From: Humulus lupulus
Lineage: Eukaryota; Streptophyta; Magnoliopsida; Rosales; Cannabaceae
Length of the DNA stretch: 64,000 bases
Direction: 5' to 3'
Assembly (NCBI RefSeq): GCF_963169125.1
Contig: NC_084801.1
Coordinates: 115,843,061-115,907,060 of the forward strand
Shown here: positions 46,988 through 59,188 of the stretch, piece after piece
How the letters are laid out: every line of letters starts with the position of its first letter
Position numbering within the stretch: the stretch's first letter is position 1
Program-made: the position numbers and the translations under genes
Notes under the pieces: generated by a model
What the model was told of the DNA's origin: nothing
The model's database searches: none
Seen by the model: only the letters and a program-made list of their open reading frames with translations

Positions 46988-49293
46988 CTAGGAGTTGCGG
47001 GTGCTTCCGGCAAGGTGTGGTCCTCCGGAAATGGTGGCTACGTGTCCGTCAACAGATGGCGGAGCAAGGCCAGGCGGATATGGATTTCCGGGTCCGGGAG
47101 CCAACATGGCAATGGGTGCCGGAGAGGTCGGAGCAGGAAGCGCTGGGAATTGGGATCCAGGAGCTTGGGGGTGACTAGCTCCAGGAGCGCTAGCGGTCCC
47201 CCTCTGTCCCGGAGAGAACGCAGCTCCGTGAACTACTCCCTGTCCGGGATAGATTATGGGTATCCTCACCCATTGACCGAGGTGTCCCGCTCTTGCCAGG
47301 GACTCGATCTCATCCTTCAGTTGAAGGCACTCGTTTGTGGTGTGCCCCACGTCTCCGTGGAACTCACACCTTTTATTGGAGTCTCGCGGACGCCTTCCTC
47401 CGTGAGACACTTTCGGGGGCTTCCTGTAGTTGACCATATTACAGGTCGCTCGATAGACGTTCTCTCGTGAGTCTATCAAACTGGTGTACTCCGTGAACTT
47501 GGGCTCATAGTCCTTCCGGGGTTTCTTTGAATGGTCCCCCCGGTTGGAGTTTCTTCCTCCTCGTTTATTCCGCGATTGGCTCAGAATTTGTTCTGGGCCT
47601 TCCGCTTGCGGTTGCGACCGGCCGGGAGCGATACTACATCCGGTTTGTACAGCTCCGTACCCAGAAAAATGGGTTTGACTCGACGTCTGAGCAGACGCGG
47701 AAGGCCCATACACGCTTGGAGTGAACTGGGCTCCTGGAAACGTGAGGGCTTGTGCGGGAGCTTGCGAAGCAAAGCTCGGCGCAGTCACGGAGGGCGTCGG
47801 AGCTGGGGGAACTCCAAAGGCCTGTTGGTAGGCATCTTCAAGGTTGATGATTCCCTGAGCTTTCGACATGAATTCGGACAGAGTTTCTGCCCGTCTCCTT
47901 TGCATTTCCCCCCATAGCAGGGAACCGACGGTAAGCCCCGATTGAAGGGCGATCAGTTTCATATCATCGCTGACCTTGGTCTTAGCAGCAGCTTCCATCA
48001 TTCTTTGAATGAAAGCTTTGAGGCTCTCATTGGGTAGTTGCTTGATGTTGGTTAAGGAACCAACCTCCATGTCGTGGTCCCGGGCAGCAATGAACTGCCT
48101 CCTGAACGCGGACTGTAGCTCCTTCCAACTGTGGATGGATCCGGGAGCTAATCTTTTCCACCAGTCCTCCGCGGACTTGGTAAGGGTGAGTGAGAAGCAC
48201 ATGCATTTGGCATCCTCACTAACGCGCACCACTTGCATCATCTTGTTGTATTTAGCTAGATGGGTGCGCGGGTCTGTCCTCCCCTCATATAATTCTATAT
48301 GAGGCATTTTGAAGTTCTCCGGGAGGGGAGTTTCCGCGATTCTCCGAATACATGGTTCCGGGTCTTCCTCCTCAGAGTCTGACAGGGCCTCACTTTGCTT
48401 CCAGACCAGCTTGGTCAGGGCAGCTATCTGTTCCTCGAGCCTCTTTGTATTACTCTCCGGGAGGTCACGTCCCCGGATCTTGTCGTTGAGATGATTTCGC
48501 AGGTCATCTCCGCGAGGTCGGGCCTTTTCTCCTTTGGCCTTTTCATACTTGGCCTCCAACCTTCTTCTTAGGTCCACCGTGGACCAGCTATCCTCGGAGT
48601 GCGTGTCCGCAGCTCGACCGTCCTGGTTGACGGAATCACTGGGGCGGTTGTTCCTTCCCTTAGGCCTGGGTGCCTTAGCACCGGGCCCTTCAGGCACAGA
48701 GTGCCCCCTTGGGGCTGAAGGATGTCTGGGCTTAGGAGCGCCAGAGACCTTCTGCGCGCGGGGGGGGGGGGGGGGGGGCAGTTGGCCTGGTGATTCGCGC
48801 CTTTAGGAGGTGTAGGGGCGTTAGTGCGCACAGGCTCCCCAACTTTTTCTTTGCCCTTGTTAGGGGCGGCTTTGGATGGTCCAGCAACGGATGGATCCAG
48901 CATGGTGGCATCAGCACCACCTAAAACAGAGGCGTCCGAGTCCGAGTCGCCTAGATCTCCAAGCTTGCCTCGGAGGCGCTCCATCATGCGCTGCATTTTT
49001 TCGGAGACGCGCTCCTGCTCAGCAAGCTTGGCCTTAGTGGCCACCAGTTCCTCGGCTACTTGGACCAGTTCTGGATCCTTCTCGTAGTAGTAGCCGTCTT
49101 TGTAGTAACCGTCTCGGACATACTCTTCTTCGCTTTCTAAGTATGTCGTATCTTCAGTACTGACCCGATCCTGGCGGGATGTCGGGTCTTCACCTTGGTA
49201 GTCCGAGGGTTCGTTTCGCACCGCATCTTCCATCATAGTATCGGGGTTGACCCTAGCATTTTTGTCAACCGCGGATTTTCTCGTAGTCACCAT
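46988..49293 (-). pseudogene. gag of F, frameshifted at a G19 tract
   Basis: The first ATG after the primer site is at 49293 (MVTTRKSAVDKNAR). An acidic N-terminus with a coiled coil follows, then the frame is lost at a 19-base homopolymer (48760-48778). The main frame (48697-46988, 569 codons) has the retrotransposon gag domain ([32 protein letters not shown]). Its zinc-finger-like [20 protein letters not shown] is typical of Tat elements. It ends with TAG at 46990-46988, in the same frame as pol, with no other stop between. The frameshift could be real slippage or a sequencing artefact. Confidence 0.88.
48760..48778. repeat. G19 homopolymer within gag of F
   Basis: Nineteen consecutive G on the plus strand (C on the coding strand, encoding Pro) interrupt the gag frame. 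Confidence 0.95.
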
Positions 49294-49358
49294 CTTTTCA
49301 GTACGGAGCGAATTCAAAAAATGTACACAGAAAAAGAGCTGACTAACAACTCCCTATA

Positions 49359-49380
49359 GCTCTCAATGAAAGCACCAAAA
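49359..49380 (-). other. Primer-binding site region of element F
   Basis: The minus strand after the LTR reads TTTTGGTGCTTTCATTGAG. It is not the Met-tRNA site used by A, E and K. I cannot name the tRNA. Confidence 0.6.
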
Positions 49381-50272
49381 TGTTTACCGAGATTTTCGGA
49401 AACGAATACAAACAAAATAATAAAAATATAAGAACTGTAGAAGTGCGGAAATATAAATAAACAAACAGGTTTTTTACGTGGTTCAGGCGTTAACGAGCCC
49501 TAGTCCACGAGCCGATGTTATTATACTTGTAGTGGATTACAGTGAAATGGCTGGTGTATAAGACCCTCACAAACTCACAATGTTTTTCTCGGGTTCTCTT
49601 GAAGAAGATGAAGCTAGAGAAATTTCAGCAGAGTTCTTGCTATGTAATCTTTTTGGTCGTCCCCTCTATCGTAAAATGAGGGGGTCTTTATAGCTAGGGT
49701 TTTGGATTAGGGTTTCACTCTGCCCCCCTGAGCCTTAATTACACCAGCCATAAATAGGGGATACAATTACCGTAGTCGCCTGGCTACCAGACTCTATGTG
49801 GGTATATTTACATGAAAGTATGGGGAATGCACAAAGGCAGCTGTCTTTTCCAGGCTGTCAGCGGAACAGTAGGCGAAGTGGTACCTTTAGGCGTGCTGGG
49901 ATGTGTGCGGCCTCGACCTGTCAGGCGTGTCAGGCGGGATCCTGTGTCAGGTGGAGATCATTCCAACTATGCCTCCTCCATGACTCGGCCGCTTGGTCTT
50001 CTTTCGTGCGAGGCACGGGACTGTATCCGCGAAGGTAGCCTGAAGAGCTTCTCCTGGAAGAAACTTCCCCGAAGGATATCCCTTCGGGAGTCCGGGAGAA
50101 TTGACGAGCTTCCGTGACCTTCGGTTGCTTGAAAGAGTAAGCTTGACACTAAACGGGAGAGGCGAAGCCTTTCTGTCCATCCGCGAGCTCTGGTCACTTT
50201 TCGTGAAAGACTTTGATAATTCTGCTTCCCCGAGGCTATCCATCTAAACGCTATCCGGAAATCTGGATAACA
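49381..50272 (-). repeat. 5' LTR of element F, 892 bp
   Basis: Same length as the 3' LTR, with about 11 substitutions and no indels seen by eye. Followed by the second GGTCC. Confidence 0.95.
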
Positions 50273-50577
50273 GGTCCCGTTGTGACTTTTCCATTAGCTT
50301 GCTCCCAAGGATCGTCTGGTGCCAAGTAACCCAAACATATCCACATAGTAATGTAGTACCACACACATACCACATATATGCCAAATATACCCATAACGAG
50401 CCAAATTACAAAAATTTCCCTTTTTAAACAGAAATGGGCCCACATGCATATTTAATACACCTAAACATGCATATCAAGTCATATTTTAATATAAATCACA
50501 TAATGATGCACATATATCACATAATCCCATAATTTTCAATCTTGGCCCCCTAATCAAGGTCCTAAGCCTTATACTTG

Positions 50578-50660
50578 TAACGTCCCAACTTGTAACGTCT
50601 CAACTTATCTCAACTTGTAACGTCCTAGATTTCTTAATAAGGCTTAGTGACTTTAGGGCC
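50578..50660 (+). repeat. Scrambled LTR-terminus junction
   Basis: The LTR start motif cttgtaacgtc occurs three times in about 50 bp (near 50576, 50590 and 50618). The last copy continues as a normal LTR start up to ataaggcttag before copia sequence begins. An 18-bp segment (50645-50662) repeats at 50699-50716. Confidence 0.8.
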
Positions 50661-52085
50661 ATGTACTCAAATTCCGTTTGGGATCTTGTGGAAGCACCTA
50701 GTGACTTTAGGGCCATTGGGTGCAAGTGGATATACAAGAAGAAACGAGGTGTTGATGGAAATATCGAGACTTATAAAGCTCAATTAGTGGCAAAGGGTTA
50801 TACCCAAAGAGAAGGTGTGGACTATGAGGAAAATTTTAGTCCGGTGGCCGTGCTCAAGTCCATTTGCATCCTCCTATCCATAGCAGCCGCTCTTGACTAT
50901 GAGATCTAGCAAATGGATGTCAAGACAGCTTTTCTTAATGGAATGCTTGAAGAAGTCATTTATATGGATCAGCCAGAAGGATTTAAAGTAGCTGGACAAG
51001 AAAGAAAACTTTACAAGTTGAATAGGTTTATTTATGGACTTAAGCAAGCTTCTCATTCCTGGAACCTTAGGTTTGATGAAATAATCAAAACCTATGGCTT
51101 TGAAAAAAATATTGATGAGCCTTGTGTTTACAAACTAAAGGCAAATCAAATAGTGGTATTCTTGGTTCTTTATGTAGATGATATCTTACTCATTGGTAAC
51201 AAGAAATTATCAGATATGAAGAATTGGCTAAGCACTCAATTCCAGATGAAGGATTTGGGTGAGGTAAGTTATGTTCTAGGTATCCAGATCATCAGGGATA
51301 GAAAGGACAGAGTTTTTAGCTCTATCTCAAGCAGCTTACATAGATAAAGTGCTTGAACGTTTCTCAATGAAAAATTCCAAGAAATGACATTTACCGTCCC
51401 ACCATGGAATTCATCTTTCAAAGAAGCAGTCTCCCCAGAATCCCAAAGAAGAAGATGCAATGAGAAAAGTTCCTTACGCATCTGTAGTTGGAAGTCTAAT
51501 GTATAATATGTTGTGTACTGGACAAGATTTCTACTATGCAGTGGGAGTAGTGAGCAGGTATCAGTCAAACCCAGGACCAAAACATTGGATAGCAGTTAAG
51601 CATATCCTGAAGTACTTAAGGCGGCCTAGGAATTATAAGTTAGTCTACAAGGGTGGTGTTCTGAACCTTGTAGGCTACACTGATTCAGATTTTCAGACTG
51701 ATGTCGATGACAGGAAGTCTACTTCTGGAATGGTGTTTACTCTTGGGGGTGGAGCTGTGATATGGAGAAGCGTAAAGTAGTCTGTAATGTCAGATTCCAC
51801 CATGGAGGCTGAATACCTAGCTGGGTTAGAAGCAGCTAAGGAAATAGTCTGGCTAAAGAAGTTCTATTTAGATCTTGGTGTTATTCGATATGGATAAACT
51901 GCTTGTGTTGTTTTGTGACAATACAGGAGCGATAGCCAACTCGAAAGAACCTCGTAGTCACAAGAGGAGTAAGCATATAGAAAGGGAGTATCACATTATT
52001 CGAGAATATATGACCAAGGAAGATGTGAAGGTTATGAATATTGCATCTGAAGACAATCTTGCAGATTTATTTACAAAGACATGAC
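50661..52085 (+). pseudogene. Ty1/copia pol fragment (RT and RNase H), broken
   Basis: RT motifs are clear: [51 protein letters not shown] and LVLYVDDILLIGN with the catalytic YVDD. RNase H follows (YTDSDFQTDVDDRKSTSG, DSTMEAEYLAG, HIIREYMTKEDVKV). TAG at 50908-50910 and several stops or frameshifts between 51340 and 52085 inactivate it. Gag, protease and integrase are missing, so it is a 5'-truncated element joined to its 3' LTR. Confidence 0.88.
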
Positions 52086-52168
52086 CAGAAGCTACATTTG
52101 ATAAGCATTTCAAGGAAATGGGATTAGTAGAATTAAGACATTAGTTTCAATTAGTGCAAGTGGGAGTT

Positions 52169-54018
52169 TGTTGGGGTTTTATGCCCTAATTGAAACTCAA
52201 TTTCTTTGTAATCTCATTTATTATCAATAAAAGAATAGAAATCATATTTTGACCTAGTCAATCACTTTGCTCACATGTTTTATTTTCAAGATTATTTTTT
52301 TAATATAAACTTCTATTAAATCCCGAGCATATAGCTAATCATATTTATAGTGACGTAATCACAGTGGAATATAAATATGATTATATGTTCAAATATAAGT
52401 TAGTCCTAAGATTAGTCAGTGCACAGGATTTACACTAACTTGCCAATCTATGATATGATCTACTTACACATCGCAGTGTTATGTTCTTTCTAGAACATTA
52501 GCAAAATAGATAAGATCAGATGTATTTGTTACATTGGACCAGACCGATATTGACAATAGATAGGATAAGTAAACATACCTTTATTATCTATTCTAGTCAT
52601 ATTATATAGTTGACCATAGGTTAATTCAATCTCAATTCTGAGTGGTTAGTATTCTAACTGTTTGTATTATTTGAGTTCTTTGACTTGTTCATTACTAGCT
52701 TACCCTACGAACTAGCCCATACTTACATCTTGGGAACTCGGTAGTATAAATTGAGTGGGAGTGATAATCGTAGACATGAACATCTATAGCTTCTGATGAA
52801 GAAGTGAAACGATGGTTTCCTTTTAGTTTAGTTCAAGGTGCTAAATGATAGAGATCTCATTTCAATAATTAATATTAGTTTACTGAAATATCATTTACAA
52901 GGAACTAAGTGTTTTAAGGATAAAATAGAATGAGGGGTAAAACGGTATTTTAGTCCCATCTCATTGTAGACCATCTATAGAGGATTGAGTGATAATTATG
53001 GTTGTAACAATGGATAATTAATAACGTATGTATATTGCTTATTGAGCGTTCTATGAATTCAAGAGTGCAATTCTGAGTCTTTAGTGTAGTCATGAGGAAT
53101 TAATAACTTAGTATATTTATTTGTTAGATTTATGATAACTTATTGGAGCTTGATTTCATAGGCCCATGGTCCCCACTGTACCTTGGATAAAATCATCTAG
53201 ATAGTCTCAATTAATTGATTTAATTATCAATTAGAATTATCAAAGTTGACTAAGTTAATTTTGGATAATTTCACAGAGTTATACAATTTAGAGAAGAAAA
53301 GAGAAATTGGGGTAGATTTATTAATTAAGATAAATTGCTATCTAAATTAATAAAAAAAATTATATTAAGGTTCAAATTCTAAGTAATTAATTTGATAAAG
53401 GATTTGAATAATTATTTAATTGATTAAATCAATAGAAAATAATACATGCCTTGATTTTAAGTCCAACAAGCTTATAATCAAATGGGAAATTTCACGGGCC
53501 TAAAGCCCATGATAATTTCGACCTAGGGCTGATTATTGGCTATTATTTTATTTATTTTTTTAATTAAATAAGTGACCTAATTGAGTCTATTAAAGGAATG
53601 CTAAGTGAGAGATGAAAACACAAGTTTAATAAGTTGAATCACAAGTTTCTAATAGGTTTTAGATTCTCCCTACTGTATAAGTCATTTTCTAAGCCTCAAT
53701 GTTCTTTTCTCTTCTTCTCTCTGTATCTATCTCATGTGTTGAGAATTTCCTGTCCTAGTCTAGGTGATTCTAATGATACTTTGGAAGGCTGTGAAGAACA
53801 ATTCAGTTTCTTGGTAATACTATGTGATAGAAAGGATACAAGGGTTAGAGAAACTGAAGGAATGACTCATTCATTCCGCTGCGTATAATATAAGTATTCT
53901 TATCAGTATTTCTCTTTGAATTCAATTTTAGAAACATACTCTAGGTTGTCTCATATTAACTTTTTTATTATTAGATCTACATGAAAATAAATAAAGATCT
54001 CGTATAAGTTTCCCAACA
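52169..54018 (+). repeat. Copia 3' LTR, 1850 bp
   Basis: It follows a gtgggag polypurine stretch and begins TGTTGGGGTTTTATGCCC. It ends TTTCCCAACA. AATAAA-like signals lie at 52225 and 53980. The long AT-rich body has no ORF of note. Confidence 0.8.
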
Positions 54019-54628
54019 AAAGATACATGTGCCCACTTTCGACGTCAAATTACTGAGGTCGATGAAGGAAAAAGAAGAAGGTTGCAGTTCGCCGTTTATC
54101 CTGATCCCGACCTTGAAATTTGCCCAATTCCTTTGGACCCCAAGTTTAAAGTAATCATTGCCTACCATCCAGACGAACTCTCCTTCGAAATTATGGAGAG
54201 TTCTTCGAGCGAACCCTGTAAACCCTCAGCCCCAAAATTTACTTCCCTTCCTGCCTCAAAGAGCAAATTTTTCGAGGCTGATCATTATAAGACTTCCATT
54301 AACACCACAAGAAAGATTTCAGACATTCTGTCTTTCCATGGCCTCAAACTGTCTGGCGAATTAATGTGTTGAGTTCCAGATCCCAACGAAAGAAGTAGCC
54401 ATGCTCCGGGTGAAGCCGACCCGAAAAGGAAACTCAAGCTCGTGTCTTGGAGTCGCGAGCACATGCGAGCTGGGGCACTCCTGCCCTTAAATGATTATTT
54501 TAGGAAGTTTACCGATTGGATCGGTATTGCTCCCTTCCAACTCTAGTCCAACTCATATCGAGTTTTAGCACTACTGAGGTTGCTTTATCATGAGATGAAG
54601 TGGAAAGGACCCTCGCCCTATACGATTT
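54019..54628 (+). pseudogene. Fragment of a Transposase_28-like antisense gene
   Basis: Between two copia-like LTRs lies coding-like DNA. At about 54450-54545 the frame reads REHMRAGALLPLNDYFRKF and then WIGIAPFQL followed by TAG. That aligns with GIAPFQLLPQAYRLLAGW in G and GIAPIQLIPPSYKLLAGW in F. The upstream part (54082-54372) encodes an unrelated-looking Pro/Ser-rich stretch. No promoter, LTR or gag-pol of a Tat element accompanies it. Confidence 0.65.
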
Positions 54629-56415
54629 TGTTGGGTTTTTATGCTCTTATAAAATCACGTCAGACATGTAACACGATTTTATATTGTCTATAAAAGTAGT
54701 AGAAATCATTTAGTTTGACAACCATGTTGCTTGCTTGTTTTATTACATGATTATTGAAATAATACAAACACTTATAAAATCTCAAACATATAAATAGTTA
54801 CAATTATAGTGACTAGGTCACATTGGATTATAGTTGTAATTATATGTTCAAAAGAACGAATCCTAAGATTAGATCAATGCATTGGATTTTCAATGATTAG
54901 GCAATCTACGATATGGTCTACTTACACATTTGGGGTGTGATGTCTTGTCCAAGGCATTGACCAAGTAGATAAGATCAAATGTATTTGGTTACATCGAACT
55001 AGGACCGATATTGATTATTGATAGATAAATAAGTATCGTTGTTATCAAATGTAATCAAGTCCCAATGTTGAATGTAGGTCAAGTCGATCTTAATTTTGAG
55101 TGATAATATTATGCTAATTATATTATTTAAATATTTTGACTTGTTCATTACCTGCTTACCCTATGTTCTAGCCCATACTTGCATCTTGGAGATTTAGTAG
55201 TGTAATTGAGTGGAAGTATTATTCATAGATATGAAATCTATAACTTCTGTATGAGAAGTGAAAAGATGATTTCCTTAATTGATTTATTCAAAAGGTTAAA
55301 TGATTGATATCTCATTTCTGTGATTAAGTTTACAAAAATATCATTTATAAGGAACTTAGTGGGAGTTAAGGATAAAATACTAATGATGGGTAAAATGGTA
55401 ATTTGCACCCAACTTGTTAGTAAAACATCGATAGAGGATTGATAGAATATAATGGTTATAACAATGAATAATGTATTTGTGGTTTTGAAAATACGTTCTA
55501 TGAATTCAAGAGTTCAATTCTGAGCTATAGTGGAGTCACAATGAATTAATAAGGTAGTGAAATTATTCGTAAATAAATTCACAGTAACTTATTGGAACTT
55601 GATTTCATGGATCCATGGAGGGGCATCACCTTTGGGTAAATCACCTAGAATGTCTCAATTAATTGATTTAATTATCAATTAGGATTTTTAAAGTTGACTT
55701 ACAGAGATTTGAGATTTAGAGAATAAAAGAGAATCTTTGGACAAATTTATTAATATTGATAAATTGGTGTCAATATAAATAAATAATATTAAAACAAGTT
55801 TCAAATTAAAATTAGTTAATTTGAATAAGGATTTAATTAATTAATTTAAAGATAAATAAATAAAAAGGTTTTGAATTTAGGCCCAATTGGGAATTAAATT
55901 CAAAACAAAGAGATTGGACCCAAGTCCCTTTGTGGGAGCCCAAGACTTTGATTTTTTGTTTATTAAATTAAAATAAAGCTCATTAAGTTGCCTATATAAG
56001 GAATATGATATCTAGGGTTTTCATCAGTTAGTCTTAGTTGATTCATTGGGTAAGTTAAAACTTAGACAGTCTAATCATTTCTTGGCCACTCTCTTCTTCT
56101 TCTCTTCTAGATCTCTATCTCATGTGTTGAGAACCAACCCACACTAGTTCTAGGTTGATCAAAGGCTTAGTGAGGAAGATTGTGTTGCTGATCTAGTTCA
56201 ATCTCTTGATAATACTCTGCTACAGAAAGGAATCAAGGGTTAGAGAGATTGAAGGAAGGAGTTATTCCAGTTCCGCTGCGTAATGTAAGTTTCTTTACTT
56301 TACTCTGTTTTGTATCAATTTCATAGAAGCATGCTCTAGAAATTTACATGTTTGATTTATAATATGTAAATTACATGAAAATAAATAAAGATATTGTAAT
56401 ATGCAATTTCCTACA
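54629..56415 (+). repeat. Copia-like LTR I (5' LTR), 1787 bp
   Basis: It begins TGTTGGGTTTTTATGCTC and ends TTTCCTACA. A primer-site-like ctggcctcagagtc follows at 56417. It resembles the 52169 LTR at both ends but differs inside. The order LTR then internal DNA makes it the 5' LTR of a second element. Confidence 0.75.
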
Positions 56416-56639
56416 ACTGGCCTCAGAGTCATATGTTGCTAGTTTATTTTCATGAATGAACATATATGAAATTGATTGACATATTAGGGTGTCAATTGGA
56501 TGGTACATGTTTATTTTTTTTTTTATGTAAGTTTAGTAATAATTTGGTTGTTTTAGGATTGAAAAATTGCACAAATTTTTTTTTTTGGGACTGATTGGGC
56601 AGTTTGTTTGCCGGGCACTGTAAAAAGTCGCCGAGACCT

Positions 56640-56660
56640 CGGGGCCGTACAACGGCCCCG
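56640..56660. repeat. GC-rich perfect hairpin
   Basis: CGGGGCCGT and ACGGCCCCG pair perfectly around a 3-base loop, within a roughly 70-bp GC island flanked by A/T runs. Confidence 0.85.
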
Positions 56661-57449
56661 CGCAGCACCCGTAGCGGGTTTTTTCACAAAAAAAAAATTC
56701 TTTTTTATTTTTTAAAATTGGATATTTTGTCAGTTAAGTTTACAATATTTAAAATTGATTGTATGATTATTTTAGATGTTTTAGTTTTTTTAAAATATTT
56801 TGAATTGATTATATGATAATCATGATATTTTAAGATTTTTTTTTGTTATCATTGAAATATTGAAATTGGTAATCTGATTATTCAATATATTTTTATTGCT
56901 TAAAATATTTGAAATTGGTTATCTGATAATTCTGGATATTTTAAATTTGGTTAAAAGATATTTTGATATTTTAAAATTGGTTAAAATATTTTATCTTGTC
57001 ATTCCTAACAACTTAAAAACCTAGTTCAAATTAATTATTTAAAATTGAAGTTTGTTTGATAAATTCTATTTTAATTAACTTGATATTTTGCAACTTGTTT
57101 AATTAATTATATTGATTTTTTTCTGATGAATTCTATGTTAATTAATTATGGTATTTTTGAAAACTAGTATATTATTGTGATATATTTGCATAATTTAATA
57201 ATACACGCTCATATAGTAACATGTTAGATCCATCCAATTATTAACATATCAAACATTATTATTAATTTTTTCTCTTTTTGCATTTGGGCTTTAAATATAA
57301 ATATAATGATGACCCAATTTTGTTTTGAAAAATGTGGGAAAACTCAAATAAAACTTTCATAAAATGTTAGGTTTTATTTTTGCCCAACTGAACATGTAAA
57401 GTTTAAATTCCTCTCTTGTGAGTGATTCCGCTTGTGAATGCCCATTTTC

Positions 57450-57660
57450 TTTGCATTACTAGATTAGGCTTAATCAGTTGAATAACAATTAATAAAACAA
57501 AAGTTCAAATTCCTATCTTTTTGAGCTTTGTGTTCGACATACTGAACTTAGCTCTCCTCCATGCAAGCTCAAATTGTTAAGGTCTATTTACCTAAGTTGG
57601 ACTTAATTGTATTAGGTTATTCTTTTTAGTTGGACCTAATAATTTATTAGAAACAAATTA
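57450..57660 (+). repeat. 211-bp repeat, copy 1
   Basis: Identical in length to 58978-59188, with about seven substitutions. This copy has no flanking duplication, so it is the likely source. Confidence 0.92.
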
Positions 57661-58977
57661 ATTATAGTTTTTGGATTAATTTTCAATGGTAATTTTAGAA
57701 TTAATGGGAAAATTATAAACTATGGTTTATTGATTATTTTAATAATTTGGCAAATCTAAGTTGGTTTATTGATTATTTTGATAATTTGGCAAACCTAAGT
57801 TGGTTTATTAATTATTTTAATAATTTGACAAACCTAAGTTGATATTTTTCAAAAAGAATAAAATACTAAAAGATTTAATAATGAGTTTTAAAATTTGAAT
57901 TTGATCTACACCGTTGATTTAATAAGGTTAGAGTTCAGTGGGGCCTCATGGCGCTTTGATTTCGTCTCCCTATGGAAGTTGTTCACTGGACTTCTTAACA
58001 TGCTTAAAATTCTTAGGATAGATGAACCTTCTATAGATTCATCCCTACAGTGACTATAGGAATTAAGTCTATAATAATCAAAATTGTGGGTCAAACTCAT
58101 AAAGTAAGAAATATTTGTGACTCTTGCCTACCGGGACACATGGGTTATCGTTGCTTTGATCGGATGGATAAGTAGATGATAAATTCTAGGACGTTTTATT
58201 AATTGAAATGTTTCTCTATCTAACTAAGTGAATATTTGTGACTCTCGCCTACTGGGACACATGGGTTCATGACTAGTTAAAGTACCTACGAAATAGAAGA
58301 TAAGTGTTTTAGTATTTTACTTATCTCAAATTTTTTTGTATGTTATGCTATTTCTAAAACTTTTAATGAATAAATGTTTGTCAAGCAATGCGTTAATTTC
58401 TACTTAGTTGATAATCTTAGCTCTAGGCTTTCCACTCCATACTCTCTCTAATATCTACAAAATTTCTCTATGGTGAGAACCTCAGAAAATCTTTGTCCAA
58501 CATTAACACTGTGTTGATTATGGACAACATCAAGTTCGTGATAATAAAAGATATTCCTATTTTTCCTACGCAACGATCACCAAATCCTTCTAAGAGGGTT
58601 GTTGGGGGTGGACTGAGCAGATGAAAGAAGGTTAATACTACCAAACATGCTCAATGAGAAGCAGCCTTAAGCTTATTCTTCATAGAGCAAATGAGCAAGA
58701 AATTCAAACAAAAAGAACAAGAAAGCCACTGGCAAGGCACCAAATGCTGCAAAACATCATTGAGCATGGCCTGATTATAAGTACACTAAAGGGGAGTGTT
58801 AAACGGGAGTGTTTCCAACTGCAAGGAGACTTGGAATTGTGACAAGATTGCCCAGTACTCAAGGCATAAGAAACCCAAGATAATGAAATATTTATCTTGG
58901 ATACATATGATTTTAGAGGATGATTCTTCGGTTTTGGATTGCTGAATCAAGATCTACTAAACCTGCATGTACTTTTA

Positions 58978-59188
58978 TTTGCATTACTAGATTAGGCTTA
59001 ATTAATTGAATAACAATTAATAAAACGAAGGTTCAAATTCCTATCTTTTTGGGCTTTGTGTCCGACATACTGAACTTAGCTCTCCTCCATGCAAGCTCGA
59101 ATTGTTAAGGTCTATTTACCTAAGTTGGACTTAATTGTATTAGGTTATTCTTTTTAGTTGGACCTAATAATTTATTAGAAACAAATTA
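58978..59188 (+). repeat. 211-bp repeat, copy 2, flanked by a 28-bp duplication
   Basis: The copy is bounded by agatctactaaacctgcatg (from 58950) and agatctagtaaacctgcatg (from 59189), each extending to about 28 bp. Confidence 0.92.

Larger units (their letters stand above)
35717..50272 (-). mobile_element. Young Tat-lineage Ty3/gypsy retrotransposon F with antisense gene
   Basis: The element is flanked by a perfect GGTCC duplication (35712-35716 and 50273-50277). Two 892-bp LTRs differ at about 11 positions by eye. On the minus strand the order is 5' LTR, primer site, gag, protease, RT, RNase H, second RNase H, integrase, a non-coding region with tandem repeats, then a plus-strand antisense gene, polypurine tract and 3' LTR. 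The double RNase H and the antisense gene downstream of integrase mark the Tat/Retand group. Point stops and one homopolymer frameshift interrupt gag-pol. Confidence 0.93.
33386..50577 (-). mobile_element. Gypsy-type LTR E (minus), interrupted by element F
   Basis: LTR sequence occupies 33386-35716 and resumes at 50278-50577, about 2.6 kb in total. Its inner end (plus strand TGTAACACCC) adjoins a Met-tRNA primer site. The conserved blocks of the A/B/C group are present in reverse: cttacctttgg near 34666, ttacctgcaccacatagcacccgtgagcc near 33741. The outer end lacks the first roughly 20 bp of a normal LTR and is replaced by scrambled LTR termini. It is therefore a solo or recombinant LTR without its own internal region. 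Confidence 0.8.

Noticed and set aside
56640..56660. Bacterial-type intrinsic terminator
   Set aside because: The context is plant retroelement DNA; hairpin plus T-run is coincidental to that class.
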